DNA of 64,000 nt. Source: Ascarosepion bandense (taxonomy: Eukaryota; Mollusca; Cephalopoda; Sepiida; Sepiidae). This document shows positions 32,588 through 43,770 of the stretch, piece after piece (within the stretch, counting starts at the first letter, position 1; each line of letters starts with the position of its first letter). Made by a program: the position numbers and the translations under genes. The stretch is from contig JBBBDQ010001274.1 of NCBI GenBank assembly GCA_037127315.1, positions 482,001 to 546,000 on the forward strand, in the 5' to 3' direction. The notes below the pieces were generated by a model that was given only the letters and a program-made list of their open reading frames with translations, searched no databases and had not been told where the DNA came from.

Positions 32588-33415
32588 AATAGCATTTCTT
32601 TCATCCGATTTCCTTTGCTGTTTTACACCGAACAGTAATAAGATATAATAGTCCAAAGGGGTCTGAATTTCTAAAACGATGAATTGTCAGCAGTAATATT
32701 TAACCAGTATTTGTTTCATCCTATTTCTCTTGGTCATTGAAATAAAACAGTAAGATCTTTTACCCTTATCTTAAGTTGTTTGAGTTTTTCGATGAAGCAT
32801 TATCTGTTATTATTAATTTTTGACAAGTATTTTTTCTTTATTTCTCTTGATTATTGAAAAGAAACAGTAAGATGTAATACTATTAAGTTGTCTAAATTTC
32901 TTAGACGAAGGATTGTCAGTGGTTATTAATTTGTGACTCATACTTCTTTCATCTTATTTCTCTTGGTTATTTACATCAAACAGTAATAAATAGTCATAAG
33001 TTGTTTGCATTTCTTAGATAAAGCGTTGTCAATTATTATTAATTTTTGACTAGCATTTCTTTCATCTCATTTCTCTTGCTTATTTACAGCAAACAGTAAT
33101 AAGATGTGTTCTGAAGTAGTCTGAATTTCTAAGACGAAGAATAGTCTATTATTAGTAGTATTTTACTAGTATTTGTTTCTTCTTATTTCTCTTGCTTATT
33201 GACACTAAACAATAAATTGCCTGAATTTTTTCGATGAAATATTATGTTATTATTAATTTTTGACTGGTATTTATTACATTTTATTTATCTTGCTTCTTTA
33301 AACCAAACAGAAATAAGATGTAATTGCCTTCTTAAATTCTCTGAATATTTTAGCTGAAGCATTGTTAATAATTATTAATTGTTGGAATGTATTTCTTTCA
33401 ACTTATTTCTCAATG
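32588..33415. repeat. Satellite-like tandem repeat, about 115-bp unit, 7-8 copies
   Basis: The word TCATCTTATTTCTCTTGCTTATT recurs near 32596, 32716, 32835, 32953, 33062, 33178, 33278 and 33398, each followed by ACA(C/T)(C/T)AAACAGTAATAAGATGTAAT, a GTTGTCTGAATTTCTTAGACGAAGCATTGTCA segment and TTATTATTAATTTTTGACTAGTAT. Unit lengths are about 100-120 bp and copies are diverged 10-25 percent by eye. No coding potential. Confidence 0.85.
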
Positions 33416-33600
33416 AATTCTCCTGCTTGTTTATCCTGTCACATTTGCCTTCGATATGTCCTATGGGCGTCAAATTCACTAAACCGTCCTTTTATGTGCC
33501 CAAGAAATTTCAACCTCTCTTTCTGATTCTGAGTATAAGCGTCATATTTGCTTCCATTTTTCTTAAAGCTTCTTCGTTGCCTGATGGAGAGGGAAACTAG
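33416..33600 (-). mobile_element. LINE-A C-terminal fragment
   Basis: Minus strand reads EALRKMEANMTLILRIRKRGLKFLGHIKGRF and a YRRQM segment, equivalent to the LINE-A C-terminus (VLERMATKRKLIVIIKKRQLKFLGY). It directly follows the 115-bp satellite. Confidence 0.68.
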
Positions 33601-34315
33601 CTGGATTGCTAATAGACAATGCCAAAGAATAGTGCAATGATGATGATGATGATGTAAACTTAACTCTTATGTCCGGTGTCTTGGGTGGTCCGTTTCTGGG
33701 TCTTATCTCTTGTTAAACTAATCCAGGTTCGTTAACCTCTTTGGTTATTATTACCCAGTCTCGACAGGATTGCCTGGTGTTACTTGCCCCACTGATTATG
33801 GCTAATGGGCACTCTCCTATAAAGTACATCCCCTCCACGTCCCATATATTTCACATCACCTTCTTAACTTCTATTCTACTTAAAATCGGTCCGTCCTGGG
33901 GGTACGAGCCCAAGGCAGCATTCTTGCTTTCTTTTTAATGACCAACCGTGTAACTGAACGCAGACAAGATGTTTCCTTCGACAAATTACGAGGGGCTAAA
34001 ACAATTTGGCAAGAAAACAAAAAATAAGAAACACATATGTTGCTCTACTGCTGTTGAATGTCTATAAAACTCCTTACTGCCAGCTTAATACGGCAAAGGT
34101 TGAGAGATAAGGCCTGTGATCTTCAGCTGATATATAAGCAACTGAAATATGAATTAACACTGTTTATCATTTGTGCATTTTTAAAAAAAATAATTACTAA
34201 TAAAGGAAGAAGAGAGAAAACAGAAAAACTTGAACGGAAAAAGAGCGGAGACTGAAAAATGAAATGATCTCTTTCAACATAACCAGTCGTTAAAAGGAAA
34301 ATCATCGAGGAAAAA
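33601..34315. other. Unassigned stretch
   Basis: A (GAT)n run at 33639-33654 and a block 33680-33940 of higher GC that I do not recognise. The frame 34058-34255 shows no domain. Confidence 0.35.
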
Positions 34316-34317
34316 CA

Positions 34318-34895
34318 AAATTGAGAGAAAGAGGAATGCTATTTTTTCTAAAAGTCGTATTGCGATAGCGAAAGATATCCACCAAAAGTTAATGAAAGTA
34401 ATAAGAACAAAGAAAATCTCACTGAAGGCAAAGAAAATAGTATTAAACTTTTATGTAATATCGGTCCTCCTATAGGGCAGTGAATGCTGGATAATCGTAA
34501 CACAGATGAGGAAGGGAACTGAGCCAACAGAAAAGTTCTTCTGCAAAAGAATGCTAAGAATACCATGGACTGAACATGGACGAAGTTCTAGAGAAAATGG
34601 AAATAAAAAGAATGATCATACGCAGCATAAAAAGAAACAGTTGAAGTTCCAAGGATACATAACGAGAAAAGATTGCTAGTCAAATTGGACACTGGTAGGA
34701 CATATTGAAGGCAAGAAAGGCAAAGTAAAGCAGAAATAACCTACCTGACCAACTTGTATAATGGTTTTCCGATCAGGTATTAGGAGATGTAGCAAAAAGA
34801 TACACTTTACTAGGGGCTACAAAAGAGATTGAGTTGTGGAAAATCATGATTGCGCTCGTCCTGAAGGGACAAAGTCTCACAGGCAAAAGGGGAAA
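34318..34895 (+). mobile_element. LINE-A fragment, strongly decayed
   Basis: Nucleotide words of the LINE-A thumb and C-terminus are legible: TCTCACTGAAGGCAAAGAAAATAGT (LETKKRV region), TGAATGCTGGATAATC (SECWTI), CTTCTGCAAAAGAATGCTAAGAATACCATGGAC (WFYRRMLRIPWT), then AACACTGGTAGG-, GTATTAGGAGATGTAGC and a GTCCTGAAGGGACA 3' end. No intact frame. Confidence 0.72.
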
Positions 34896-35315
34896 CAGCA
34901 AAAGTGGAAGGTAAAATAGAAAAGAAATAGATTGAGAAAGGAATTATATTTTTTAGTATAGCCACTCATAAAGAGAAAACAAAAAATCTAAAAAGGAAAC
35001 AAGAAAAGAAATAGACTAAAAAATAAACAACGATAATTTTCAGTATTGTTTATCATGGGGAGAAATTAAAATAACCATATGGGAACAAAATAAAATAATA
35101 CCGAATGAAAAGAAAATGGGTTGGACATTCATAAAGAGATAAAAAACGTAAGGAGGGAGAAGGTTATAGACAGGGAAAACAAAAATAAATTGATTGTGTG
35201 TTCAATCTCTGAGTCAGGCAGAGTGTACTTATACTCAGTGAAAGTAACATCATTAATGGAGCATATGATATACGAGGACATTGGCAGTAGATGAGAAACA
35301 TTCTATCTCTGTAGC
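34896..35315. other. Unassigned A-rich stretch
   Basis: Purine-rich DNA with no recognised element. Confidence 0.35.
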
Positions 35316-35317
35316 TT

Positions 35318-35442
35318 AAATAAAGGGTTCACCTCAGAATTTCATGTAGGTTACGAAAGTTTAATATACACCTGAAGAAGGCCATAGGGTACAACGACCG
35401 AAAAGTTGTAATGAAAACAAAGATTTGAGCAATAGGCCGAAT
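35318..35442 (+). mobile_element. SINE-B 3' part
   Basis: AATAAAGGGTTCACCTCAGAATTTC, CCTGAAGAAGGCCATAGGG...GACCGAAAAGTTGTAATG and ACAAAGAT at the end match the tail half of SINE-B. Head missing. Confidence 0.6.
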
Positions 35443-35777
35443 ACAAATAGAGTAAATGCTTTAATCTAATTGTTGAGTCTTGTATATCTCTGTGTGGAGT
35501 GATAGTCGTGACGTATCTCTGCGTGTAGCAATAAACGTGACGTAGCTCTCATTGTCAAGTGTGATGCAATGGATTGCTAGCTGACCTGTCCGCTACTTAC
35601 TACTTAAATAGTGCCGGGGTAATTTGCATGGGATACTACGCCCTCCCTGAACCGGAACGGTCGTACACTCTTGTTATTCCTGTCACTTCTAATTACTTTT
35701 GTCTTATACTGTTCGCTCTTCTTGTCGACTCTTCAACGGCGACGATGGTCTTTGTTTATATTTGTGAGATGAGGTAG
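35443..35777. other. Unassigned stretch
   Basis: Repeated GTGACGTA(T/G)CTCT words at 35505-35550. A 67-codon frame at 35574 has no recognised domain. Confidence 0.35.
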
Positions 35778-36040
35778 AATTTACACTATTCGGACTATTG
35801 TCCTCATCTTTGTTGTCATTTCTACAACGTTTTGACTGTTGTACGCTAGAAATTTCGAACAGAACCCTATATTGCAATCACTGGGGTATATTAATCTCTT
35901 TTGGTATTCATGAGTTATCTCCCTCTAACCGGAATCTCTAAGTTACTAGTTCACCGCTGCTGTAGCCTGGTTATTGATCTCACAACTCTTTAGGTCAAAT
36001 TACTGGAACTAATCACTGGGCCATGTGTCCTGAAAGACAT
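35778..36040 (-). mobile_element. SINE-B copy, full length
   Basis: About 263 bp on the minus strand from head CTTTCAGGACACATGGCCCAGTGATTAG (36035-36010; A box TGGCCCAGTG) through a GAGATCAATAACCAGGCTAC B-box region to the GGACAATAGTCCGAATAGTG tail at 35785. It gives the reference order for the inverted pairs at 12250, 32205 and 62408. Confidence 0.82.
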
Positions 36041-36044
36041 CGAT

Positions 36045-36850
36045 CTTTCTTTATCCCTCTCCTCATACTCATCTATTTTTTCACCTTCATTTAATTCCAT
36101 ATCTTGCTCAACCTCACTTCTGCAACTGTCTGTCCTTGCTCCTGCACTTCTATCCTCTGCTCTACCTCATTATTGCACCTTCCGTCCTGTTCACGTTCTT
36201 CATCTTTCATTTCCAGATCCTCTAATATGTTCTATTCTAAACTGATTAGCATGAACCAAAATACACTATTTTTTCTTTTCAATTATGACTGTGTTTTTTC
36301 CTTACTGTAACAGAAAATTCGCCTCTTCCGACCTGGACACTATTTTTTTCTTATACCAAACTTTTTCTCTAGTCGCAGAAGACATCGTTATGGGGGCTCT
36401 GATCTGCCATTCCATTAGCGCATTTGGGCTCTGTTTCCGTCCCGCGTGTGATACAGACCTATAGCTGAGAAGCATTCTTGATGAGAACGCCTCAATATTC
36501 TCATTAATAGGTGAAAATTCCTTCAAAGTCATTTCCACAATTTCCACCATTCTCTCTGCTATAAGGTCGGATTGCGGTTGGTATGGCGGTGTCTTATAGG
36601 ATGCATCTATTTCGTATTAATCAGCCACACAAACTCGCATCCCAAAACTCTGATGCATTATCTGAAACTACCGTTTGAGGCACTCTGTTTCTCGAAAACA
36701 CGGTTCTTAAAACCTGTTTTACTGTGTGTGGCCTCTTGTCTATCCTTTACTTTGATCACCTCTGGCCAACCTGGACACACATCCACTAGTATTAAAAATG
36801 AGGCCATATCCCTGTAATGCGCATGATCCATGCGCACTTTAATCCAGGAT
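36045..36850 (-). mobile_element. Gypsy-type integrase relic
   Basis: Minus strand: MDHAHYRDMASFLILVDVCPGWPEVIKVKDRQ at 36835-36740 (integrase core; first catalytic Asp in LVDV), FKNRVFEKQSASN (region of the second Asp, damaged), LVWLINTK, then LKEFSPINENIEAFSSRMLLSYRSVSHAGRKQSPNALMEWQIRAPITMSSATREKVWYKKK at 36525-36340 (C-terminal block with the LLxYRSxxHxxxxxSPxxLMxxxxIR signature), then an acidic tail to about 36080. It has stops and frame shifts. LTRs are not visible. Confidence 0.8.
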
Positions 36851-36889
36851 TGTGCTTCCTTAGGTCAAGAATTAATTTCTCTCTGCTTG

Positions 36890-37433
36890 AAACTTCTTAT
36901 CTATTTACGTTCAAACTGAAACTCAAACCCCTATTTCATCTTATTGTCCCCTTGTTTTTAGTCGTTCTTCATCAATTTCGTCCCCCATTTTATTGCCTTT
37001 TTTACTTTGTATTCTTTCTTCTTTTTTTTGTACAACATTTTATTTCTACATTGCTATTTAATTTTGTTTTCTTATCTAATTTATTGCGATTTTTGCATGA
37101 TTTTAGTTTTTTTTTGTTTTATTGCCTCATTTTCTCTATTATTGTTTCTTTTCTCTTGTTATCTCATTTATTTATCTTTTTGCATTATATATTCTTTTTG
37201 TTGTACTTCATTTTATTGCTTCTTTTGCAGTATTATTATCGTTTCTTTCTTGTCATCTCATTTTGTTTTTCCCTTGTTTAGATTCTTTTTTCTTTCTTTT
37301 TTTCGTACATAAATTTATTGCTTTCTTTGCTGAATTCTTCTTTTTTTTTTCTTGTCATTTCATTTTATTGCACCTTTTTTTTTATTCTTTCTTCATTTCT
37401 TTTTGTACATTATTTCATTACCTCTTTTGTTGT
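36890..37433. repeat. T-rich minisatellite, left block
   Basis: Irregular repeats of CATTTTATTGC(C/T)T(C/T)TTTT...TTTCTTTCTTGT(C/T)AT. It generates the long Phe/Leu-rich frames at 36817-37478, which mimic membrane proteins but are compositional. Confidence 0.75.
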
Positions 37434-37690
37434 CAGTCAGTCGTACGTGATACACGCTTCGGCGATCATGTCACTTAGGTGATAATGTCTCGAAAGAGAC
37501 ATGACTGACTGTGCAGAAGATATTTCCGCAGTAGGTTTCTATTACTTTCTGCGGTAGACTGGTTGCCAGCCAAGTCTATAAAACCTAATCTCTTCTGTTA
37601 TTTAACTGGAGAGTAGAGACGGATTAATACCTTTCCCAAGGGTATTTGCGAGTAAGTTAATCTAACGAATTAAACTGGAATTTGAATTCT
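37434..37690 (-). mobile_element. SINE-A copy inserted in the T-rich repeat
   Basis: From GTCAGTCAGTCGTACGTGATAC at 37432 through the hairpin (ATGTCTCGAAAGAGACATGA at about 37486) and GTAGACTGGTTGCCAGCC to TTAAACTGGAATTTGAATTC; head truncated. T-rich repeat continues on the right side. A CACTTAGGTGATAATG segment is an extra duplication near the hairpin. Confidence 0.85.
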
Positions 37691-37860
37691 CTCTCCCCCT
37701 CTCCTCCCTCTCTCTCTCTTTTGCTGCATTACGTTTTATTTTCTATTTTTATCTCATTTTATTGCTCATTTATACTTATTTTTCATTTTTCTTGTACCTC
37801 ATTTTATTGTCTCATCTGCTATATTCTTTTTTGCTTTCTTTTTCTGCTACTGAAACAGCG
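37691..37860. repeat. T-rich minisatellite, right block
   Basis: Same CATTTTATTG(C/T)(C/T)TCAT word as the left block, showing that SINE-A split it. Confidence 0.7.
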
Positions 37861-38950
37861 GAATGATTTTACTTGTCGTTATTAATGTTTATTTTGGTTG
37901 CTGGTGATTTATTTATCAACCCTGCACAGCACAACAATACCTGTTCATAAATAAAGAGCAGGTAAATGACTTGTTAGTACACATTTAGTAACCATCGCCA
38001 CGTAGCCTTAAATTATGAGCTGACAGGAAAATGTCTGCAACAATACTTTATTGTGCTCTGAAAGAATGCCAGTAGAAATTTTAATGTCAACAGATGGTGC
38101 TTATGTCCTTCAAGCAAAATGTTCCAATTCTAACCTTTGAAATGGACCTAAGAATATGTGCTGTGTGAAATGTCTAAAAGGTGTTCTATTGTTTTAAGAA
38201 ACTGTTTTTTTTCTAATAATTTACGTCGTCGAAAAAAAAAAACTGACGACCCGCATCTTTACATATAATTGTAATTAAAGGTTGACATTGACTTTAGAGG
38301 CATTGATAGATCATTTGTCAAATTTGTAACATTTTGATAAAAAAATAAAACACTACAGACTGTTAGTCGACTATTTTGCCCTTCTCCAGTTAATATCATT
38401 TGTTATAATTTTATTATGCTTCTGTTCTTATTAGGTTTGTTAACCAGGTATGATGGGATGATATTGTTCATCTGTTTTAAACCACAAGTTCACACGTGGA
38501 CAATATTAATGCTACTCAAATCTACAAAGAAAAGCAGTAAAAAGATGGTGGGAGATGTAGGGTAGCAGGCTAAATATTTCACTGTTGAGGGTAGCTACAG
38601 AGGATACATACGTGCGCGCAAGCATTAGTATGTATGTTTTAGTGGAATCAAGTAGAGAAAAATAAAATTATTCCGCAAGAATTTCCAAGCAGCAACGGAG
38701 AACGCAGGATATTTTAAACGGTTATAAAATAATGATGCAAGTTAGAGAAATTATTCTCAAAAGAATGCCAATTAGTTGATAAGCAGTAAAGCAATCGGAC
38801 CAGGTGGTCGGACATGAATCCATAACTTTCCTGTAGCTATGCATTAGACAGAACGCTAAATTGGGCTCCATTGCAGGTTATTTAAAACCAGCAACTCTTT
38901 TTAGATTGTAATAATGTTTTCTGATAATAATGGTGTAGGATAAAGTCTTA
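37861..38950. other. Unassigned stretch
   Basis: More than 1 kb of AT-rich DNA without a recognised gene or element. Confidence 0.4.
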
Positions 38951-39105
38951 TTAACTAACCCATAGATAGGGGAGAAGAGGTGGATTAATAACTTACCTAG
39001 GGGGATGTGCGCGCAAGTGATTATATCGAACACAACAGGAATTGGAACAGCTCTTCTATTAACTATTCCGAGTCATTAGCGATTACACTACCCGCACACC
39101 CACGT
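38951..39105 (-). mobile_element. Degenerate SINE-A 5' part
   Basis: TTAACTAACCCATAGATAGG, GAGGTGGATTAATAACTTACC, GCGCGCAAGTGA, CAGGAATTGGAACAGC and a CCCGCACAC end follow the SINE-A order on the minus strand with many substitutions. Confidence 0.6.
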
Positions 39106-39109
39106 TTAC

Positions 39110-40372
39110 AGCTCCTGCTCTAGTCTCTGAAAAACATTTGCCAGGATTTGGAATGCTGGCATTCTGCGCAACATACAGGACTACATTATAACTGGACGAT
39201 TGTTCGATTTAATTCAATCGTTCATATCAAATCGTAAACTGATGGTCGTTCTGAATAAGCATACTTCCAAATTCTTTCATGTAAAATTGGGTGCCCTTAC
39301 CATTTCCTTATATTCATCAATGACCTTCCTGGTGTAATCAGTTCCCAAGCAGGCATCTATGCAAATGACACTGCCAGGTACTACGGTCTAAATATGAAAT
39401 CTGCCATAGCTGACAAAGTAAAACTTACTTCTGCTATTAGAAAATAACTCCAGTCTGTGACGGATTGGTGTAAGAAATGGCTCGTAAATATTAATGCTTC
39501 CAACATGGATCTGTTCTTCTTTAAACATCCTACAGAAGCTTTCCTACCTTCCAACACTATGAATCTCGCTAATCTCCCTGAAAGCAATACACTACGCTTC
39601 TTCGGTCTCACTCTCTCAACCGACCTCAAGTGGAATGAATACATCGAACTAAATAATACATCTAATGCTATGAAGTTTTAGTCGCTGTACCTAGCTGGGA
39701 AATTTTTTTGGCAGAAACTATCTTTCACTTTTATAAATCTACTATTCTTTCGCTCAATGAATACTCGATATTTACCAACCTTCCCACGCAAGGCTAGATG
39801 TGACACAAGGTCTTTTTATTATGGGTCTTCCCGGTCATATAGCCAGGCTAAAAATATCTGTCTAATATCGCTCATTGAATACTCTTGCCTTATCTCGTCA
39901 GGTCCTCCTGTTATTCATCTCAGGGTTCTTTACAAAATCCAGTGATGGAGCTGCAATGTAATTGGTTCCAATCTGGATGCTCGCGTTCAGCTTCTTTCTC
40001 ACCTACGGAATGTGGCTTCTCTCTGTTTTTTTTTTCTACAGTTATTTTCACGGTTTCTTCTCTGACTCTCTTTTTTTCCTGGCGTCCCACCATCATGAAT
40101 TTAGCCGTGCATCTAGATTGGCAACTAGGTTCCACCCTTTTACTGTCAAATTAGGCAAATGTAGCATCCAATTCTACTCCAGCGGTTTCTTTCCTCACAC
40201 CACTCTCCTGTGGAACTCCCATTCCGCATGCTTATTTCCCTGACAGCTACAATCTCAAAAAAGTTAAATTTAACGCCAGTTGCCATCTTCTATCTCCATA
40301 ACTCCCACCTCTATCTTACCCTTTCTCATTGTAATTCCCATGTGCACCAGTGGCAGTACTGCCTTGCTTTTT
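39110..40372 (+). mobile_element. LINE-B copy: RT relic to 3' end
   Basis: 5' truncated within RT: AGILRNIQDYIITGRLFDLIQSFISNRKLMVVLN at about 39150-39260, YFLIFINDLPGVISSQAGIYANDTARYY (motif C YADDT changed to YANDT near 39360), SVTDWCKKWLVNINASNMDLFFF at 39455, LPESNTLRFFGLTLSTDLKWNEYIE at 39580, an internal partial duplication of the LINPL(I/L)EYSCLISSGPPVIHLRVL block (39730-39945), FSRASRLATRFHPFTVKL at 40100, and the CACCAGTGGCAGTACTGCCTTGC tail at 40340. Frameshifts abound. Confidence 0.83.
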
Positions 40373-40680
40373 TTTTAACTTAAAGATTAATAAATGAAAA
40401 AAGAATATCCACTGCACCACAAAGCGCATCCTAGTAGTGCGCTTACATTCGTCTAAGTAGCAAAATAGGGAATCGATATCAATTTGAAAAATACAGTGCC
40501 TTGCTATGATTACTGATCCAAATATACCACAGTATTCATTAAAGCTAAACAATACATTTTTAATTAAGCTAGAAGAACACTCTTACTTACCAGACTACAG
40601 TAACCATAATACCTCAAGTCTTCATATAGTCATAACTAGTTCGCATATGTACAGTTTGTCTGTGGGGCGAGGTAAAAAAT
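40373..40680. other. Unassigned, possible SINE-A head scrap
   Basis: AAGAATATCCACTGCACCAC at 40400 matches the SINE-A head end. The remainder is not recognised. Confidence 0.4.
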
Positions 40681-41362
40681 AACAACAAAGCCAAGCTCTT
40701 CAGAACCATATACAAATCAACCATCCGACCGTGCATGAAATACTGTTGTAATATCTGGTCAGGATCTCCTGTTGTTCAAATCAGTGTTCTCGACAGGTTC
40801 TAAATGAGAATCTGTAATGTAATTCGTCCCGACCAGGCAGCTCGACACCAGGCACTTTCTCACCTGCGGGATCTGTCACTTCTACAAATATTTTCATGGT
40901 TTCGACGAACTTAGGTCACTGGTGCCCCCTCCACAAGATTTTACTCGAAAAACCGGACTGGCAACAAGGTCCCACCCTTTTACGGTTAAATCAACTAAAT
41001 ACAGGCGACAATTTTACTCCATCAGGTTCTTTTCTTGTACTTTCTGCTTGTGGAACTCCCTTCCATATACTTGCTTTCCTGACTGCTACAACCTCCAGGA
41101 ATTTAAATGTCAATTCCCATCACTTATCCACTTGACTCCAGTTCTTTCTACATCACCCATGGTATCTTGTTCTTTTCCTTTCTCTCTACCTTGGCAATTG
41201 TCTTCACGTCTGTGTTCCCATCCTTCCCTTACCCTTTCTCTGACACTCCCTGTAACTGGTTCGTCTTTCTTTTCACTCTCTTCCTGCCTAAACTTTTACT
41301 CTTTTATGTAGCCCCCCTGTGCATCAGTGGCGGTACCGTCTTGTTTGAGATGAAACGATTAA
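40681..41362 (+). mobile_element. LINE-B 3' copy
   Basis: Begins at the LFRTIYKSTIRPCMKYCCNIWSGSP block (40695-40770), then QVLDRF, TARHQALSHLRDLSLLQIFSWFR, CPLHKILLEKPDWQQGPTLL, FSCTFCLWNSLPYTCFPDCYNLQEFKCQ, and the tail ATGTAGCCCCCCTGTGCATCAGTGGC...GATGAAACGATTAAAAAAAA at 41305-41362. Two main frames cover it. Confidence 0.85.
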
Positions 41363-41548
41363 AAAAAAGGCTCTGTTAGTGTGTGTCTGTGTATGTGTGT
41401 TAGCGTCTTCCTACATGCGCCTGAATATGTGTTTCCGCGTGTCTACGCGTGTGAAAGTATGTTAATGCTTGCGTGCGTGTATGCTTCTGTGTGTCTTTGA
41501 GTGCATGTGTCAGAGTGTAACTTGCTTGGATCAGTATACGCGTTTGTT
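41363..41548. repeat. GT-rich imperfect repeat
   Basis: TGTGTGTCTGTGTATGTGTGT-like DNA with many interruptions, immediately behind the LINE-B tail. Confidence 0.7.
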
Positions 41549-41795
41549 TACCAATACCGCCTTGCTTGGGGTGAAACGATTAAAAAAATAAAAAACAATT
41601 ACCATGAACATATTTATAAAAATGCAAAGAAGTAGTAAGTTACGGCAGCGGGAAAGTGACTTTAACTGAGATGCCAGGTCAGGTCCAATAACATTGTCAA
41701 AAATCTCTAAATACATGGCAGGAGCAGTAGACCAGATGTGACAGCAAATTTAATGCATGGACAAACGGTAAACCTATAAATGTGTAAACTAAAAA
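41549..41795 (-). mobile_element. LINE-B tail and inverted body fragment
   Basis: 41552-41590 is a + strand LINE-B terminal word (CCGCCTTGCTTGGGGTGAAACGATTAAAAAA). It is followed by minus-strand LINE-B body (IYRFTVCPCIKFAVTSGLLLLPCI, HFPAAVTYYFFAFL) at 41795-41600, equivalent to the IRPCIEYC and SHLRDV blocks. The arrangement is a tail joined to an inverted body. Confidence 0.68.
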
Positions 41796-42228
41796 AATTG
41801 GCTAGAACTCCACAACGAATCAACTTTACTAGCAGCTGGCTTAATCATTGATTCCCTTATTTCTAGAATTTCTAGAATTGCGACTTAAGTTGAAAGAATA
41901 TATCGACAGAATATGTCAAATGAGAAAAGTTGTTTCCAGAATAAAGCTATTTTTGGCACACAAACCAGAATTTGGCAGGAATCATCTAATCATCTCAAAA
42001 GAATCCTAAAAACTAACACATCCCTGCTTGAAAACTTACCGCTTCCGCCTCATTTCAGATTTCTCACCTGGAGAGGTCTTCGAGGCACCATCCTTATTGC
42101 ATCTTTCTCTACTCTTTTTTGGATAACACCCACTTCAAGTCTATATACATATAGATTTCGGACCCGGTAATACGCATAGCGAAATGAATTTGCAACTTGT
42201 GATCGAGTGGATTTTATGTATATTTATT
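41796..42228. other. Unassigned stretch
   Basis: A frame at 41913-42170 has no recognised domain. Nothing else is seen. Confidence 0.35.
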
Positions 42229-42840
42229 CATAATCATTTTACCACAAGCAAGGCAGAAATGTCACTGGTGCACAGTGGGTTATAGTGAGAGAATAAAAAA
42301 TAATACAGTGGATGTCAAAGAAAAGATAAGAGATGGATGGGAATCAAGGAGATAAAAAATTGCAATTATCATTGTATTTTAACTTTTGATGATTGTATCT
42401 ATCAGGGAAGCAATCAAATGGGAATGAGTTTCACAAACGGAAAGTGCGAGAAAAAACTACTAGAATAGAAGAGGAGGTTACATTTAACTATTTCGACAGT
42501 CAACGTGTGAGACCTTGATGCCAATCCATAGCACGAGTAAATATATGTGGTCGGTGTAGCCGGGAAAAAAGTTCGTTAAAGTAGTTGTAATCAAAATCAT
42601 TCTAGAAAAGACAAGAGGAAACGACATCACGTCGGTGAGAAAGTGACTGAACAAGTCGGGATCGATCATATGAAGATCCTCTTTTGAATTTTGTTGAGAA
42701 CCTCAAAATGAATAGCAAGATCACCCAACTAGATATGGCTACAATATTCAATGCACGGACAAATGGTAGATTCATAAATGTGCAAAATGGATTCTTACGA
42801 GAATGCAAAATAGAATTCCAAATGCTTCAAGTTGCGGTAT
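42229..42840 (-). mobile_element. LINE-B 3' copy, minus strand
   Basis: Begins with the reversed tail (CATTTTACCACAAGCAAGGCAGAAATGTCACTGGTGCAC) and continues to LHSRKNPFCTFMNLPFVRALNIVAISSWV at about 42805-42700, equivalent to the FYKSTIRPCIEYCSHIW block, with RSRLVQSLSHRRDVVSSCLF after it. 5' truncated at about 42840. Confidence 0.82.
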
Positions 42841-43145
42841 CATGAGATATAAAATATTTTTGGATCACCAATAGAGGAAAAAAGTTAATTCCTTTACTCA
42901 TCGGTTATTTTGCATTTCTATTTTCAAATGAGTTTGCACTCAAATAAGATATTAACATTTATGCATTGCCAGACGGAAATTTGGATTGAACTATGGTCAC
43001 TGGCAAAAAATTTTAATAATTTCTCTTGATGTTTCAATTTGTTTGTTTGGCTTTTCTTCAAGCAATTTTCGCTTTGCTTTTCGGCTCATGTTAAATGAAA
43101 TCTAGATAGAAAGAAAAAGAGTAATATCACCAAAATAATTACCGA
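42841..43145. other. Unassigned spacer
   Basis: AT-rich, no feature recognised. Confidence 0.35.
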
Positions 43146-43770
43146 TAATCTAATAAAACACTTCTTTTTCTTTAAGTCATGGGCGATGATAGCTCTCCAC
43201 TAATTCCTATCCAATGTGGCTCTTCTTTATTTGCTAAAGATCCCGCCCCCAATTCTGGCTTCCATTCAGGCATGCTCAGCATGTAACTGGCGCACTTCTT
43301 TCCTCTATTTCTCTTGCCCTCAATATGTCCCGTAAGGGTTAAGATTTCCAAAACCTCTTTCTTATTATTTGTTCAAGGAATATCAACTATCTTTTCCTAG
43401 TTTTCATATAAGTGTTCTTTCTATTACCATTTTCTTTAAGTCTTCCGTATTGCTTACTGGCTGCACCCATGGAATTTTCAGTAGCCTTCAGTAAAACTAC
43501 ATTTTAGCTGCGCTTAGTTTTTTTTTTCATTTGTGAGAAGATTGTCTAACATTCACTGCCATATAAAAGGAAGGATGGTACATAACACTCTTTTCTTTGC
43601 TTCTAACAATTTTTTTCTGTTTCTTAGCACTTTGATTGACTTTTGGAATTCTTCTTTCGCTAGTCTAATGCATACTGCGAATCACAGTGTCGCATTTTGC
43701 AACCTCTGTTAAAATGCTTGCAAGATATTGAAACTCCTCTTGCCTGAAAGAAGAAAGCTAGTCGGGAGAA
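43146..43770 (-). mobile_element. LINE-A C-terminal relic
   Basis: On the minus strand the LINE-A order is legible: FQYLASILTEVAKCDTVIRSMH-type thumb block (43735-43670), LAKEEFQKSIKVLRNRKKL (43665-43610), MLDNLLTNEKKN (43560-43530), KLRAAKM-, LLKIPWVQPVSNTEDLKK (43490-43440), and a 3' end of the RAIIAHDLK type near 43175. Pseudogene. Confidence 0.75.

Noticed and set aside
36817..37478. Long Phe/Leu-rich frames resembling a membrane protein
   Set aside because: They follow the T-rich minisatellite in all three frames and cross a SINE-A insertion; no codon-level signal.
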